Below are positions 17,042-25,992 of a DNA stretch of 33,831 nucleotides, one piece after another. The DNA is taken from assembly GCA_903928275.1 (NCBI GenBank), contig CAIYQJ010000206.1:1-33831 (forward strand), read 5' to 3'. The first letter of the stretch is position 1. The number at the start of each line of letters is the position of its first letter. The position numbers were made by a program, and so were the translations under genes. Source of the DNA: an uncultured Chloroflexota bacterium (GTDB lineage: Bacteria > Chloroflexota > Limnocylindria > Limnocylindrales > CSP1-4). The notes below the pieces were generated by a model. The model ran no database searches, was not told the DNA's origin, and saw only the letters and a list, made by a program, of their open reading frames with translations.

Positions 17042-18003
17042 CAGCCCTCTCCGATCGGCCCGCCGGGAGCCCCAGCGGGAACGGCCTCGCCGCCGGTCGG
17101 CGTGTAGTACCGACGGTACTCCCCCGGCGACATCGCGCAGGAGCGGTAGAAGACCTTGTAGAACTGGTGCAGGTTGGTGTAGCTCACCGCCGACGCGATC
17201 TCGGCCACGGAGAGCTCCGTTCCGAGCAGGAGGCGCTTCGCCTCCGAGACCCGGACCTGCGTGACGTACTCCTTGAAGCTCACGCCCGTGACGTCCTTGA
17301 AGACGTGCCGGACCCGGGACGGGCTCACGTGGACGATCCCCGCGACGTCGTCGAGCGTGATGCTCTCGGCCCGGTGGTGATCCACGTACGCGAGCACGGG
17401 CCTGATCTGCTCGCGCCGATCGGCCGCCGCCCGGGCCGATCCCGCCGCGCCTCCTGCGCCGCGGCTCCGGTTGACGAGCGCCAGCGCGAGGCGGAGCGTC
17501 GCGTCGGCCAGGTGGCGCTCGGCGGGGTCGTGCCGCTCCCAGATGGCCTGGAGCTCGTGGAGGACGGGAGCGACCTCCGCGGCGAGCGCCGACGAGCCGC
17601 GGATCCGCGGCGACGCCGTCCTCTCGTCGACGCGGAACGGCGCGAGGTACCCCAGGTCGAGCTCGCGGCAGCCCGGACCGGAGATGAGCTCCGGCCGGAA
17701 GAGCACGAGCAGCAGCCGCAGCGACATCCCCGGGTCCGCGAGCGCCACGTGCGGCTGCGAGTTGTCGATGAAGAAGATGTCGCCGACCTCCGCCGCCAGC
17801 GCCCTGCGGCCGAACAGGAAGGCACCGCGTCCCTCGAGGACGACGGCGATCTCGAGGTGGTCGTGCCAGTGCATGCGATCGGCATCGCCACGGCTCGCGT
17901 ACTCGATGACCGCGAGGGGGAAGTCGGGCTCCAGGTCCTGCTGCCAGACGTAGACGGCCATCCGTGCACGGTGCGGCCCGCCAGCCGGATCGGACAGGGC
18001 CAT
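17041..18003 (-). CDS. AraC-family transcriptional regulator with N-terminal cupin
   Basis: Cupin-like MHWHDHLEIAVVLEGRGAFLFGRRALAAEVGDIFFIDNSQPH; C-terminal HTH ITLDDVAGIVHVSPSRVRHVFKDVTGVSFKEYVTQVRVSEAKRLLLGTELSVAEIASAVSYTNLHQFYKVFYRSCAMSPGEYR. Start could be 17961, 18003 or 18057. Confidence 0.92.
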   Translation of the reverse strand: MALSDPAGGPHRARMAVYVWQQDLEPDFPLAVIEYASRGDADRMHWHDHLEIAVVLEGRGAFLFGRRALAAEVGDIFFIDNSQPHVALADPGMSLRLLLVLFRPELISGPGCRELDLGYLAPFRVDERTASPRIRGSSALAAEVAPVLHELQAIWERHDPAERHLADATLRLALALVNRSRGAGGAAGSARAAADRREQIRPVLAYVDHHRAESITLDDVAGIVHVSPSRVRHVFKDVTGVSFKEYVTQVRVSEAKRLLLGTELSVAEIASAVSYTNLHQFYKVFYRSCAMSPGEYRRYYTPTGGEAVPAGAPGGPIGEG

Positions 18004-18039
18004 GTGGAACGAATGGCGCACGGCGGTCGGGTCGGGCAG

Positions 18040-18074
18040 CCGGTTCTGCCATTTCATCGACCCGGTCTGGCATT
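18040..18074. promoter_or_regulatory. Candidate AraC-type tandem half-sites in AraC/flavoenzyme divergent region
   Basis: CCGGTTCTGCCATT (18040-18053) and CCGGTCTGGCATT (18062-18074). TGCCATT and TGGCATT are 21 bp apart start to start. Confidence 0.35.
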
Positions 18075-18144
18075 GCCCGGACGCGCCCGCCCGGGCAGGA
18101 TCGACGTCTCGAGATCCGCCCTCGTCACCAGGAGAGATCCGGCC

Positions 18145-20316
18145 ATGCCGTTCCCGCACCTGTTCAGCCCGCTCCAGCTCGGCAACATCGAGCTTCCCAA
18201 CCGCATCGTCCACGTGCCGACGGACATCAGCTCGTCGCACGCCGACGGCGAGGTGAGCGAGCGGGACATCGCGCATCACGGCGACATCGCGCGCGGTGGA
18301 ACCGGCTTCGTCATCGTTGGGGCGACCACACCGGACATGAAGACGGGGCGCCCGACGGTGACGTGCCTCGTCGCGGACGGCGACAACTACGTCCCGGGCC
18401 TCGCGCGCCTCGCCGAGAGCATGCACCGCTACGGCGCGAAGTGCGCCGTCCAGCTCCAGCACCCGGGACGCCAGTGCGCGATCCCGCGCTACAACACCCT
18501 GGGCGCCACGGACCGCGTCCTCAAGCTGCCCTGGTCGGCGGGCCACGAGATCGTCTACGAGAACGCGGAGGAGAAGGGCAAGGAGATCCGGGAGGCATCG
18601 ATCGCCGAGATCCTCGAGCTCGTCGACCTCTTCAGCGAGGCCGCCTGGCGGGTGAAGCAGGCCGGCTTCGACGCCGTGGAGCTGCACGCCGCGCACGGGT
18701 ACCTCCTGTCGGAGTTCATGAGCCCGTTCCTCAACATGCGGACGGACCGGTTCGGCGGCAGCTTCGAGAACCGGATGCGGTTCCCGCTCGCCGTCGTCGG
18801 CTCGATCCAGAAGAAGTGCGGCAGGAGCTTCCCGGTCCTCGTCCGGTACTCGTTCGACGAGTGGTACGCCGGCGGCCGCGGGGCCGAGGAGGGCGTCGAG
18901 ATCGCGCGCGTGCTCGAGCGGGCCGGATGCGCGGCCGTCGACCTCTCGATGGGGATGCAGGAGAGCCCGGGCGCCGGGTTCGACCCCATGCAGTACCCCC
19001 AGGGCTGGGCGACGTACGCGGCCGAGGCCGTGAAGCAGGCGATCCGCATCCCGGTCATCACGAGCCACTCGCTCCGCGATCCCGAGTACTGCGAGCAGAT
19101 CATCGCGGAAGGGAAGACCGACCTCGTGGGGCTGGCCCGACAGCTCCTGGCAGACCCGTACTGGCCGGTGAAGGCGCAGTACGGCAAGGTGAAGTCCATC
19201 CGGCGCTGCATCTCCTGCCTCGGCGGCTGCTGGCAGGAGTCGCTCATGGCCAAGCACGAGATCGCCTGCTCCATCAACGCGGCGTGCGGCAACCGCGCGT
19301 ACGCGGACATGCGGCGGACGACGAAGCCCGTGAACGTGGCGGTCGTCGGCGGCGGCCCCGCCGGCATGGAGGCGGCCCGCATCGCCACGGAACGCGGCCA
19401 CCGCGTGACCCTGTTCGAGAAGGACGCCGAGCTCGGCGGCGCCATGCTCTACGTCTGCCTGGTCCCCGGCAAGGAGAAGATGCGCTGGTACCTGGACTGG
19501 ATCCGGGACCAGCTGCTCGACCTGGACGTGGACATCCGCCTGAACCACGCGCCCACCGTCGACGAGCTGCGCGGGTTCGACCTCGTCCTCAACGCGACCG
19601 GGGCCTGGTCGTTCGTGCCCGAGGTCGCCGGGGACGCCTCGCGCGTCGTGCCCTTCGAGGAGGCGATGGCCTGCCCCAAGGTAGCGTGCGAGTGCCATCC
19701 GGGCGGCCGGAAGATGCGCAAGCTCGGCGCCCGCGTGCTGCTCTGGGGCGACAGCTACGCGGCGACGGACACCGCCGCGTTCCTGGCGGACATCGGGAAG
19801 CAGGTCACGATCGTGACCGAGAACCGCGAGTTCGCCGCGGACTGCGAGGTCATCCACATGTACGTCCTGCGCAAGCGCTTCGCGCAGGGCGACGCCGAGG
19901 TCCTCCACTCGCGGCCGTACCGGCACCCGGTCACGGTCATCACGAGCACGACGGTGGCCGAGATCCGGGCCGGGGAGGTCGTCCTGCAGGGCGCGGACTT
20001 CGAGCGGACGACGCTCGAGGTCGACGACGTCGTGACGTGCCACACGCGGCCGGACGCGGCCCTCTTCGAGGAGCTGCGCGCGGCCGGCGTGCGCGTGCTC
20101 AACGTGGGCGACTCGCTGCGACCCAGGAACCTGTACCACGCGGTGAAGGAGGGCTCGGCGTTCGGGCTGGCCGTGGACGAGAACCTGCTGTTCAACCCGA
20201 ACGGCGCGATCCTCGACGACCTGCCGATGGACGTCCTCGCCCAGCTCACCCGTGACGAGGGGCCTTCGTACACCGCCGAGCGCATGAAGGAGCTCATGGC
20301 CTCGGCCTCCCGGTAG
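18145..20316 (+). CDS. FAD-dependent NADH:flavin oxidoreductase of the 2,4-dienoyl-CoA reductase/Old-Yellow-Enzyme type with 4Fe-4S and pyridine-nucleotide domains
   Basis: FSPLQLGNIELPNRIV, ELHAAHGYLLSEFMSPFLNMRTDRFGGSFENRMRFPL, CISCLGGCWQ...ACSINAACG (Fe-S), VAVVGGGPAGMEAARIATERGHRVTLFEKDAELGG. Confidence 0.92.
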   Translation: MPFPHLFSPLQLGNIELPNRIVHVPTDISSSHADGEVSERDIAHHGDIARGGTGFVIVGATTPDMKTGRPTVTCLVADGDNYVPGLARLAESMHRYGAKCAVQLQHPGRQCAIPRYNTLGATDRVLKLPWSAGHEIVYENAEEKGKEIREASIAEILELVDLFSEAAWRVKQAGFDAVELHAAHGYLLSEFMSPFLNMRTDRFGGSFENRMRFPLAVVGSIQKKCGRSFPVLVRYSFDEWYAGGRGAEEGVEIARVLERAGCAAVDLSMGMQESPGAGFDPMQYPQGWATYAAEAVKQAIRIPVITSHSLRDPEYCEQIIAEGKTDLVGLARQLLADPYWPVKAQYGKVKSIRRCISCLGGCWQESLMAKHEIACSINAACGNRAYADMRRTTKPVNVAVVGGGPAGMEAARIATERGHRVTLFEKDAELGGAMLYVCLVPGKEKMRWYLDWIRDQLLDLDVDIRLNHAPTVDELRGFDLVLNATGAWSFVPEVAGDASRVVPFEEAMACPKVACECHPGGRKMRKLGARVLLWGDSYAATDTAAFLADIGKQVTIVTENREFAADCEVIHMYVLRKRFAQGDAEVLHSRPYRHPVTVITSTTVAEIRAGEVVLQGADFERTTLEVDDVVTCHTRPDAALFEELRAAGVRVLNVGDSLRPRNLYHAVKEGSAFGLAVDENLLFNPNGAILDDLPMDVLAQLTRDEGPSYTAERMKELMASASR

Positions 20317-20323
20317 ACGCGAA

Positions 20324-20349
20324 GGCGGCCGGATGCCCCCCCGGCCGCC
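20324..20349. terminator. Hairpin, 9-bp perfect stem GGCGGCCGG / CCGGCCGCC
   Basis: Stem 20324-20332 with 20341-20349, loop ATGCCCCC, directly after the flavoenzyme stop. Confidence 0.45.
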
Positions 20350-20359
20350 CGAGCCCGCG

Positions 20360-20391
20360 AACGAGCCGGCGTCGACTGACGCCGGCTCGTT
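20360..20391. terminator. Bidirectional terminator hairpin between convergent genes
   Basis: AACGAGCCGGCGTC-GACT-GACGCCGGCTCGTT: perfect 14-bp stem, 4-nt loop, between convergent flavoenzyme and nagA. Confidence 0.75.
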
Positions 20392-20397
20392 CCAACC

Positions 20398-21510
20398 TCA
20401 GCCCGGGATGCGCCATGCCCCGTCGCGCGCGACGCGCACGACCCGGAGGTCGTTGTCGAGCTCGACGAGGTCCGCGCGCTGACCCACTGCCAGGCGGCCA
20501 CGGTCCGTCACGCCGATGAGCGCGAGCGGGTTCCGCGTCGCCGCCGCGACGGCCGCCGGCAGCGGGAGGCCCGCCAGGAAGAGGTTCCGGACCTCCAGGT
20601 CGAGCGCGGTCACGCTCCCGGCGAGCGTCTGCGTCCCCGCCAGGGTCGCCCGGTCGCCGCGCACCTCGACCGCGAGCCCGCCGAGGCTCCCGTCGCCGTC
20701 CCCGGTCCCCGCGAGGTACATCGCGTCGCTCACGAGCACGAGCCGATCGGCCGGCTTGGTGCGGACGATGATCGGCCATAGAGCCGGATGGACGTGGTGG
20801 CCGTCCGCGACGAGCTCCACGTATGCATCGTCCTCGGTCAGCGCCGCCACCGCGAGCCCCGGGGTGCGATGGTCCACGCCGGTCATCGCGTTGAACACGT
20901 GCGTGGTGGACCGCGCGCCGGCGGAGTACCCAGCCCGTCCCTGCTCGACCGTGGCCACCGAGTGCCCGAGCGCGACCGCCACATCGCTCTCCGCGAGCCA
21001 GGCGATCAGGTCGAGCGCGCCGTCCAGCTCGGGCGCGATCGTCGTCGTCCGCAGGCCCGCCAGGAGCGGTGCCAGCTCAACACGGTCCACCGAGGCCGGC
21101 GTGACGATGAAGTCGGGGTTCTGCGCGCCCTTGCGGTCCGGGGAGATGAACGGGCCCTCGAGCGAGAACCCGAGAGGCTCGGCCCCGTCCACCGGGGCCT
21201 CCGGCATCCACGCGCGCACCCGGTCGGCGAAGTCGCGGAGCGTCCCGAGGCCGGCGGTGACCGCCGTCGGGAGGAACGAGGTCACGCCGCGGCGGAGGAG
21301 CGCGCGCGCCATCCCGTCGAGGTCGGCCCGGGTCCCCATCGCGTCGTGGCCGCCCCAGCCGTGGACGTGGACGTCGACGAACCCGGGTGTCACGAGCGGC
21401 CCGCCGATCTCGGCGACGTCCGTGTCAACGGCCGCGATCACGCCGTCCTCGATGTGCAGCCGCCCGGGGACGATGGCGTCGTCGAGAACCAGCCTTCCGC
21501 GCACGATCAT
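20398..21510 (-). CDS. nagA: N-acetylglucosamine-6-phosphate deacetylase
   Basis: LVTPGFVDVHVHGWGGHDAM, FSLEGPFISPDRKGAQNP, VALGHSVATVEQ, STTHVFNAMTGVDHR, LVLVSDAMYLAGTGDG: NagA amidohydrolase motifs. Confidence 0.9.
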   Translation of the reverse strand: MIVRGRLVLDDAIVPGRLHIEDGVIAAVDTDVAEIGGPLVTPGFVDVHVHGWGGHDAMGTRADLDGMARALLRRGVTSFLPTAVTAGLGTLRDFADRVRAWMPEAPVDGAEPLGFSLEGPFISPDRKGAQNPDFIVTPASVDRVELAPLLAGLRTTTIAPELDGALDLIAWLAESDVAVALGHSVATVEQGRAGYSAGARSTTHVFNAMTGVDHRTPGLAVAALTEDDAYVELVADGHHVHPALWPIIVRTKPADRLVLVSDAMYLAGTGDGDGSLGGLAVEVRGDRATLAGTQTLAGSVTALDLEVRNLFLAGLPLPAAVAAATRNPLALIGVTDRGRLAVGQRADLVELDNDLRVVRVARDGAWRIPG

Positions 21511-21553
21511 CGAGGTCGCTCCTTTCGTCGGGTGCCCGGCGCCGATGCACCGC

Positions 21554-23017
21554 TCACGCCGGGATCCCTGGAAGCCCCGCCGCCGCGACGGCCTGCCCGT
21601 GCCGCTTGTCGCGTTCGGACGCCGTGTGGAACGTGATCCGCTCCGCGGTCGCCGGCTCTTCCGCGCGGAGCACCTCCCGCGCGCCGTCGCTGACGAGGTC
21701 GCCGCCCCGGCCGGTCATCACGCGGCCGAGGAGGAGGATGTGCTCGATCTCGTAGAAGTCGGCGTAATGGAGGATCCCGTAGCCGAGGTAGGTCCCGATC
21801 GTCCGGTAGACGTCGGCCGCCCGCGGATCGTCGTCGGCCATCCGCTCCTGGAGGAACACCAGCCGCTCCGGGAGGGCCTCGGGCGCATCGCCCGCGAGCC
21901 CGGCCGGACCGAGGAGCCGGCCCGTCGCCTGCTGCGAGAAGTACAGGGCGCCACAGCCCCGGTCGCCCGACCATTCGTCGACCGGAGCGTCGGGCGCATG
22001 GTCCACCGGGGCGAACGCGAGCTCGTTGAGCCAGGATGTGAGGTGCCCCTCGCGGGTCACGTACCCGGCGGCCTCGCTCGAGCCCATCGCGATCCCGAGG
22101 AGCGCGCCCGCGCCGGCCTGGAGCGATCCGGCGAGGGCGGTGACGTCGCCATCGTTCGCGACGACGAGCGGGACGTCGCCCCAGGCGTGGCGGATCTCGG
22201 CGAACATCCCGCGGACCCGTGTCTCGAACAGGTCGCGCGGGACCGATCGGAAGAGCGACGCGGCGCGGACCTCGTCCCCCACGTAGACGCCGGCCGCGCT
22301 CCCGCCGATCGCGTCGACGCGCGGGAGGTGGGCCGCCGCCGCCCGGAGCGACGCCATGATCTCGTCGACGTGCCACTGCGGGTCGGCGTGGCGCGCCGGG
22401 TCCCACGCGACCTCCTCGCTGAAGACGACCTCGCCATCGATGACCGCCGCGACCTTCCGGTCGCTGGCCCCGAGGTCGAAGCCGATCCGGCAGCCGTCCC
22501 GATGGCCGCCGGCCGAGGCCCTCGCCTCCGGCGCGGTCGGGAACGCCGACCGGGGCGTCCGGACGACCGCGAACCCGCGGCCGTAGAACTCGTCCTCGAG
22601 CCGGGCGTCGAACATCCCCGTCGGCGTCTCCGCGTAGTGACGGACGAGCGCCTCGAGGAGCGCGGCGGGACCGTCGACGTGGACGCGGTGGCCGCCCCGC
22701 GCCCACAGCATGAACTTGAGGAGCCGCTCGCAGTCGCGGTACGACGCGGCAGATCCCGGGTGACCCTGGGGGAAGACGATCGTCTCCCGCAGCGAGGCCG
22801 ACCCGTCGGGCTGCTCCACGGCGAGGGCGACGGGAACGCCGACGCCCGACCGACGGACCCGCCGGGCCATCGCGCGCCGCGCGAGGAAGGCGGGGGTGAA
22901 CCCGGGGTCGAGGACCGGGCGGATCCGCGGGGCACGGTCCGCCGGAGGCTCATCGTCGCGGCCCGGGGCGTCGCCGCCGTCCTGGTCGCCGTCGCGGCCC
23001 GGGGCGTCGCTGCTCAC
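21554..23017 (-). CDS. Divergent ROK/ASKHA-type sugar kinase-like protein with N-terminal extension
   Basis: GTG at 23017 overlapping the ROK stop. GCRIGFDLGASDRKVAAVIDGEVV, PLVVANDGDVTALAGSLQAGAGALLGIAMGSSEAAGYVT. Lacks the ROK CxCGxxGC zinc motif. About 140-aa N-terminal extension. Confidence 0.7.
   Translation of the reverse strand: MSSDAPGRDGDQDGGDAPGRDDEPPADRAPRIRPVLDPGFTPAFLARRAMARRVRRSGVGVPVALAVEQPDGSASLRETIVFPQGHPGSAASYRDCERLLKFMLWARGGHRVHVDGPAALLEALVRHYAETPTGMFDARLEDEFYGRGFAVVRTPRSAFPTAPEARASAGGHRDGCRIGFDLGASDRKVAAVIDGEVVFSEEVAWDPARHADPQWHVDEIMASLRAAAAHLPRVDAIGGSAAGVYVGDEVRAASLFRSVPRDLFETRVRGMFAEIRHAWGDVPLVVANDGDVTALAGSLQAGAGALLGIAMGSSEAAGYVTREGHLTSWLNELAFAPVDHAPDAPVDEWSGDRGCGALYFSQQATGRLLGPAGLAGDAPEALPERLVFLQERMADDDPRAADVYRTIGTYLGYGILHYADFYEIEHILLLGRVMTGRGGDLVSDGAREVLRAEEPATAERITFHTASERDKRHGQAVAAAGLPGIPA
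22954..23010. repeat. 21-bp direct repeat CGTCGCGGCCCGGGGCGTCGC, two copies
   Basis: 22954-22974 and 22990-23010; within the 5' end of the divergent kinase (encodes DAPGRD repeats). Confidence 0.7.
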
Positions 23018-23982
23018 CGGCCGGTCGTCGTCGCGGCGAGCCGCTCGGCCCCGTGGACCGCCGCGCCGTACGCGCCCGCCCAGATCCCGAGCTCGGCCGG
23101 CACGATCGTCACCGCGTCGAGCGAGGTCATCGTGGCGCGCCGTGCGATCTCGGCGCGGATCGGCGCGAAGAGCAGCTCGCCGGCCGCCGCGACGCCACCA
23201 CCGAGCACGATCACGTCCGGCGAGATCGCGTTGATCATGTTCGCGATCCCGATGCCGAGGTAGCGGCCCACGTCGGCGAGCCCTCGGAGCGCTCGCGCGT
23301 CGCCCGCCTGGGCGGCGTTGACGGCCTCCTCGGCGGTGGCCGTCCCGCAGGCGGCCGCGACCTGGTCGGCCCGGGCGTACGCCTCGACGCATCCGCGGTT
23401 CCCGCAGCCGCACCACGGCCCGTCCGGGTCGATCGTCTGGTGGCCGATCTCGCCGGCCGTGCCGTCGTGGCCAATCACGACGTGGTCGTCGACGACGATC
23501 ACCCCGCCGACACCCGTCCCGAGCGTGAGCCCGATCATCGACGAGGCGCCTCGCGCCGACCCGAGCCGGAGCTCGGCAAGGCCGAAGGCGCGGGCGTCGT
23601 TGACGAGGAAGGCCGGGACGCCCGTGGCCGCGGAGACGGGCGCTGCGACCGGGCGGCCCGCCCATGGCCCCGGGACGTTCGGGAGGAAGCGCGTCGCGCC
23701 GGTCGCGGGATCGTACAGGCCCGGGACGCCGATCCCGATGCTCGCGACCGGCCCGCAGCCGGCGATCGCCGTCGCCGCCAGCTCGCCGAGCTGCGCGACG
23801 ATGGCGTCCGGCACGGCGTCACGGTCCGCGTCGATGCGCGTGGGCACCCGGTCACGCGCGACCATCGCCCAGGCGCCATCGGCGTGCTCGAGGACGGACC
23901 ACTTGAGGTTCGTGCCGCCGAGGTCCAGGCCGAGATGGCGGACCCTCGGCGCGGCGGGGCCCGTCACGTCGTCCATCGTCAC
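23014..23982 (-). CDS. ROK-family sugar kinase (glucokinase-like)
   Basis: LGLDLGGTNLKWSVLE, FLVNDARAFGLAELRLGSARG, GLTLGTGVGGVIV, GTAGEIGHQTIDPDGPWCGCGNRGCVEAYA (ROK Zn motif). Confidence 0.93.
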   Translation of the reverse strand: MTMDDVTGPAAPRVRHLGLDLGGTNLKWSVLEHADGAWAMVARDRVPTRIDADRDAVPDAIVAQLGELAATAIAGCGPVASIGIGVPGLYDPATGATRFLPNVPGPWAGRPVAAPVSAATGVPAFLVNDARAFGLAELRLGSARGASSMIGLTLGTGVGGVIVVDDHVVIGHDGTAGEIGHQTIDPDGPWCGCGNRGCVEAYARADQVAAACGTATAEEAVNAAQAGDARALRGLADVGRYLGIGIANMINAISPDVIVLGGGVAAAGELLFAPIRAEIARRATMTSLDAVTIVPAELGIWAGAYGAAVHGAERLAATTTGR

Positions 23983-23992
23983 CCGCGCACGC

Positions 23993-24991
23993 TCAGGTCT
24001 GGTCCGTCACGCGGGTGTACGCGGCCGCGACGGCGACGATGATCGCGCCGAACAGGACCTGGCGGACGGCCTCCGGGTAGCCGAGCGAGGTGAGCAGCGA
24101 GGAGATGACCGTGAGGATCAGCACCCCGACGATCGTCCCGCCGAAGCCGCCCCTTCCGCCCATGATCGATGTCCCGCCGATGACGGCGGCTGCCACGGAC
24201 GGCAGGACCGCCGAGTCGACGAGCGAGACGCTCGCGACGTTCGTGTAGCCGGCGTACAGGAACCCGGCGATCGCGGCGAGGAGCGCCGAGATGATGTAGA
24301 GGACGACGAGGACCTGCCACGACCGGGCGCCGGACAGGCGCGCCGCGACAGGGTTGTCCCCGACCGCGTAGAGGAGCCGGCCGTAGCCGGTGCGCCGCAG
24401 GCCGACGAGGATGACGATCGCGAGGGGGATGAAGACGATGAGGCTGTACGGGAGGACCTCCGCGAACACGTCGGATCCCAACGTGCGGATCGCCGGGGGC
24501 ACGCCAGACGAGGTCTGGACGGTCTGGATCTGCCAGAAGTTCGCCGCCCCGAGGACGACCAGGCTCATGCCCAGGGTCATGATCAGCGGGTGGACCTTGA
24601 AGACGCCGACGCCGATCCCGTTGACGAGCCCGGCGATCAGGGCGCAGATGAGGGCGACGACGATCGCCGCCGGGAGCCCGATGCTCAGGACGAGCGAGAT
24701 GACGACGAACCCGGCCATCGAGGCGACGGCGCCGACCGAGAGGTCGATGCCCCCGGTGAGCATGGTGAGCGTCTGGCACGCAGCGAGGATCGCGAGGGGC
24801 ACGGCGGCGCGGAGCATGATCCCGACCCACTCGGTCCCGACGACGCCCGGCCGCACGATGTCGCTCACGATGACCAGGACGAGGAGCAGCGCGAGCAGCG
24901 GGATCATCGGCCGGTCGCGGAACAGGCTCCGCCACGCGGCGGCGGTGAGCCAGCGGTTCCGCGAGGGGCCGGTCGTCGCGATCCCGCTCAT
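23993..24991 (-). CDS. Ribose/sugar ABC transporter permease (RbsC-like)
   Basis: LTMLTGGIDLSVGAVASMAGFVVISLVLS...GLVNGIGVGVFKVHPLIMTLGMSLVVLGA...VLPSVAAAVIGGTSIMGGRGGFGGTIVGVLIL. Confidence 0.92.
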   Translation of the reverse strand: MSGIATTGPSRNRWLTAAAWRSLFRDRPMIPLLALLLVLVIVSDIVRPGVVGTEWVGIMLRAAVPLAILAACQTLTMLTGGIDLSVGAVASMAGFVVISLVLSIGLPAAIVVALICALIAGLVNGIGVGVFKVHPLIMTLGMSLVVLGAANFWQIQTVQTSSGVPPAIRTLGSDVFAEVLPYSLIVFIPLAIVILVGLRRTGYGRLLYAVGDNPVAARLSGARSWQVLVVLYIISALLAAIAGFLYAGYTNVASVSLVDSAVLPSVAAAVIGGTSIMGGRGGFGGTIVGVLILTVISSLLTSLGYPEAVRQVLFGAIIVAVAAAYTRVTDQT

Positions 24992-25992
24992 GCCCGGCCT
25001 CGCCGGATCTGGATGAGGCTGCCGATCATGACGACTCCGATGAGGATGACGCCCTGGAAGACCGTGGCCAGGTTCGAGTCGATCGAGAGGAACGTCATGT
25101 CCGTCCGGATGATCTGGAGGATGACGACCGCGACGATGGGGCCGAAGACGCCTCCCCGGCCGCCCGCGAGGCTCACCCCGCCGAGGACGACGGCCGCGAC
25201 GCTCATGAGGGTGTAGGGCCCCGGGACCGGGGTCCCGATCCCGGTGCTCGCCGTGACGGACAGGCCGGCGAGGGCGGCGAAGAAGCCCATGAGCATGTAC
25301 GCGAGGATCCGCGTCCGCCCGACCGCGACCCCGCTGCGGAAGGCCGCAAGCCGGTTGCTCCCGATCGCGTAGAGCGAGAGGCCGAAGCGCGTCCGGCGGA
25401 CCGGGAGCCAGACGACCGCGACGACGAGGATGAGGGCGACGGCCGCCTTCGGGACCCACTCGCTGCCGAACGACCCGGACACGAGCTCCATGAGCCATTT
25501 CGCCGAGCCGCCACCGGGCGTCGCGATCACGAGGAGGGCGCAGCCGGCCCACACGAACGACATGGCGAGCGTGACGACGATATCCGGGACGCGGGTGAAG
25601 ACGATGAGGCTGCCGTTGATGGCTCCGAGCACCAGGCCCAGCACGAGGCAGGCGAGGACGGCGACGACGCCGAACTGCTCGGACTGGTTGGCCATGAGGA
25701 CGGCGCCGACGACGTTGACGAGCGCCATGATCGAACCGATCGAGAGGTCGATCCCGCCCGACATGACCACGATCGCCTGCGCGACGGCCGCGAGGGCCAG
25801 CGGGAGGACCGAGATCGCCAGGCCCTGGACGCCGGTCACGCCGTACCTGGGCTGGATGAACTTCGTGAAGACAAGGAGCGCGGCGAGGAGCACGACCAGG
25901 CCGAGCATCCAGGAGTTGCGGCGCAGCCAGGAGGCCAGCGCGTCGGCGGGGCGGGCGCGGACGGCGCCCACGGGGGCGGCGGTCGCGCTCAT
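24988..25992 (-). CDS. Ribose/sugar ABC transporter permease (RbsC-like)
   Basis: IVVMSGGIDLSIGSIMALVNVVGAVLMA...GAINGSLIVFTRVPDIVVTLAMSFV...YTLMSVAAVVLGGVSLAGGRGGVFGPIVAVVIL. 4-nt overlap with next permease. Confidence 0.92.
   Translation of the reverse strand: MSATAAPVGAVRARPADALASWLRRNSWMLGLVVLLAALLVFTKFIQPRYGVTGVQGLAISVLPLALAAVAQAIVVMSGGIDLSIGSIMALVNVVGAVLMANQSEQFGVVAVLACLVLGLVLGAINGSLIVFTRVPDIVVTLAMSFVWAGCALLVIATPGGGSAKWLMELVSGSFGSEWVPKAAVALILVVAVVWLPVRRTRFGLSLYAIGSNRLAAFRSGVAVGRTRILAYMLMGFFAALAGLSVTASTGIGTPVPGPYTLMSVAAVVLGGVSLAGGRGGVFGPIVAVVILQIIRTDMTFLSIDSNLATVFQGVILIGVVMIGSLIQIRRGRA

Noticed and set aside
17041-20139. 1032-aa minus-strand ORF extending upstream of the AraC gene
   Set aside because: The N-terminal ~700 aa is antisense to the clearly coding 18145-20316 flavoenzyme and is low-complexity Arg/Val/His-rich; only the AraC part is real.
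22954-23010. 21-bp direct repeats as a CRISPR or mobile-element signature
   Set aside because: Only two copies, in frame, inside a coding N-terminus, with no spacer series.
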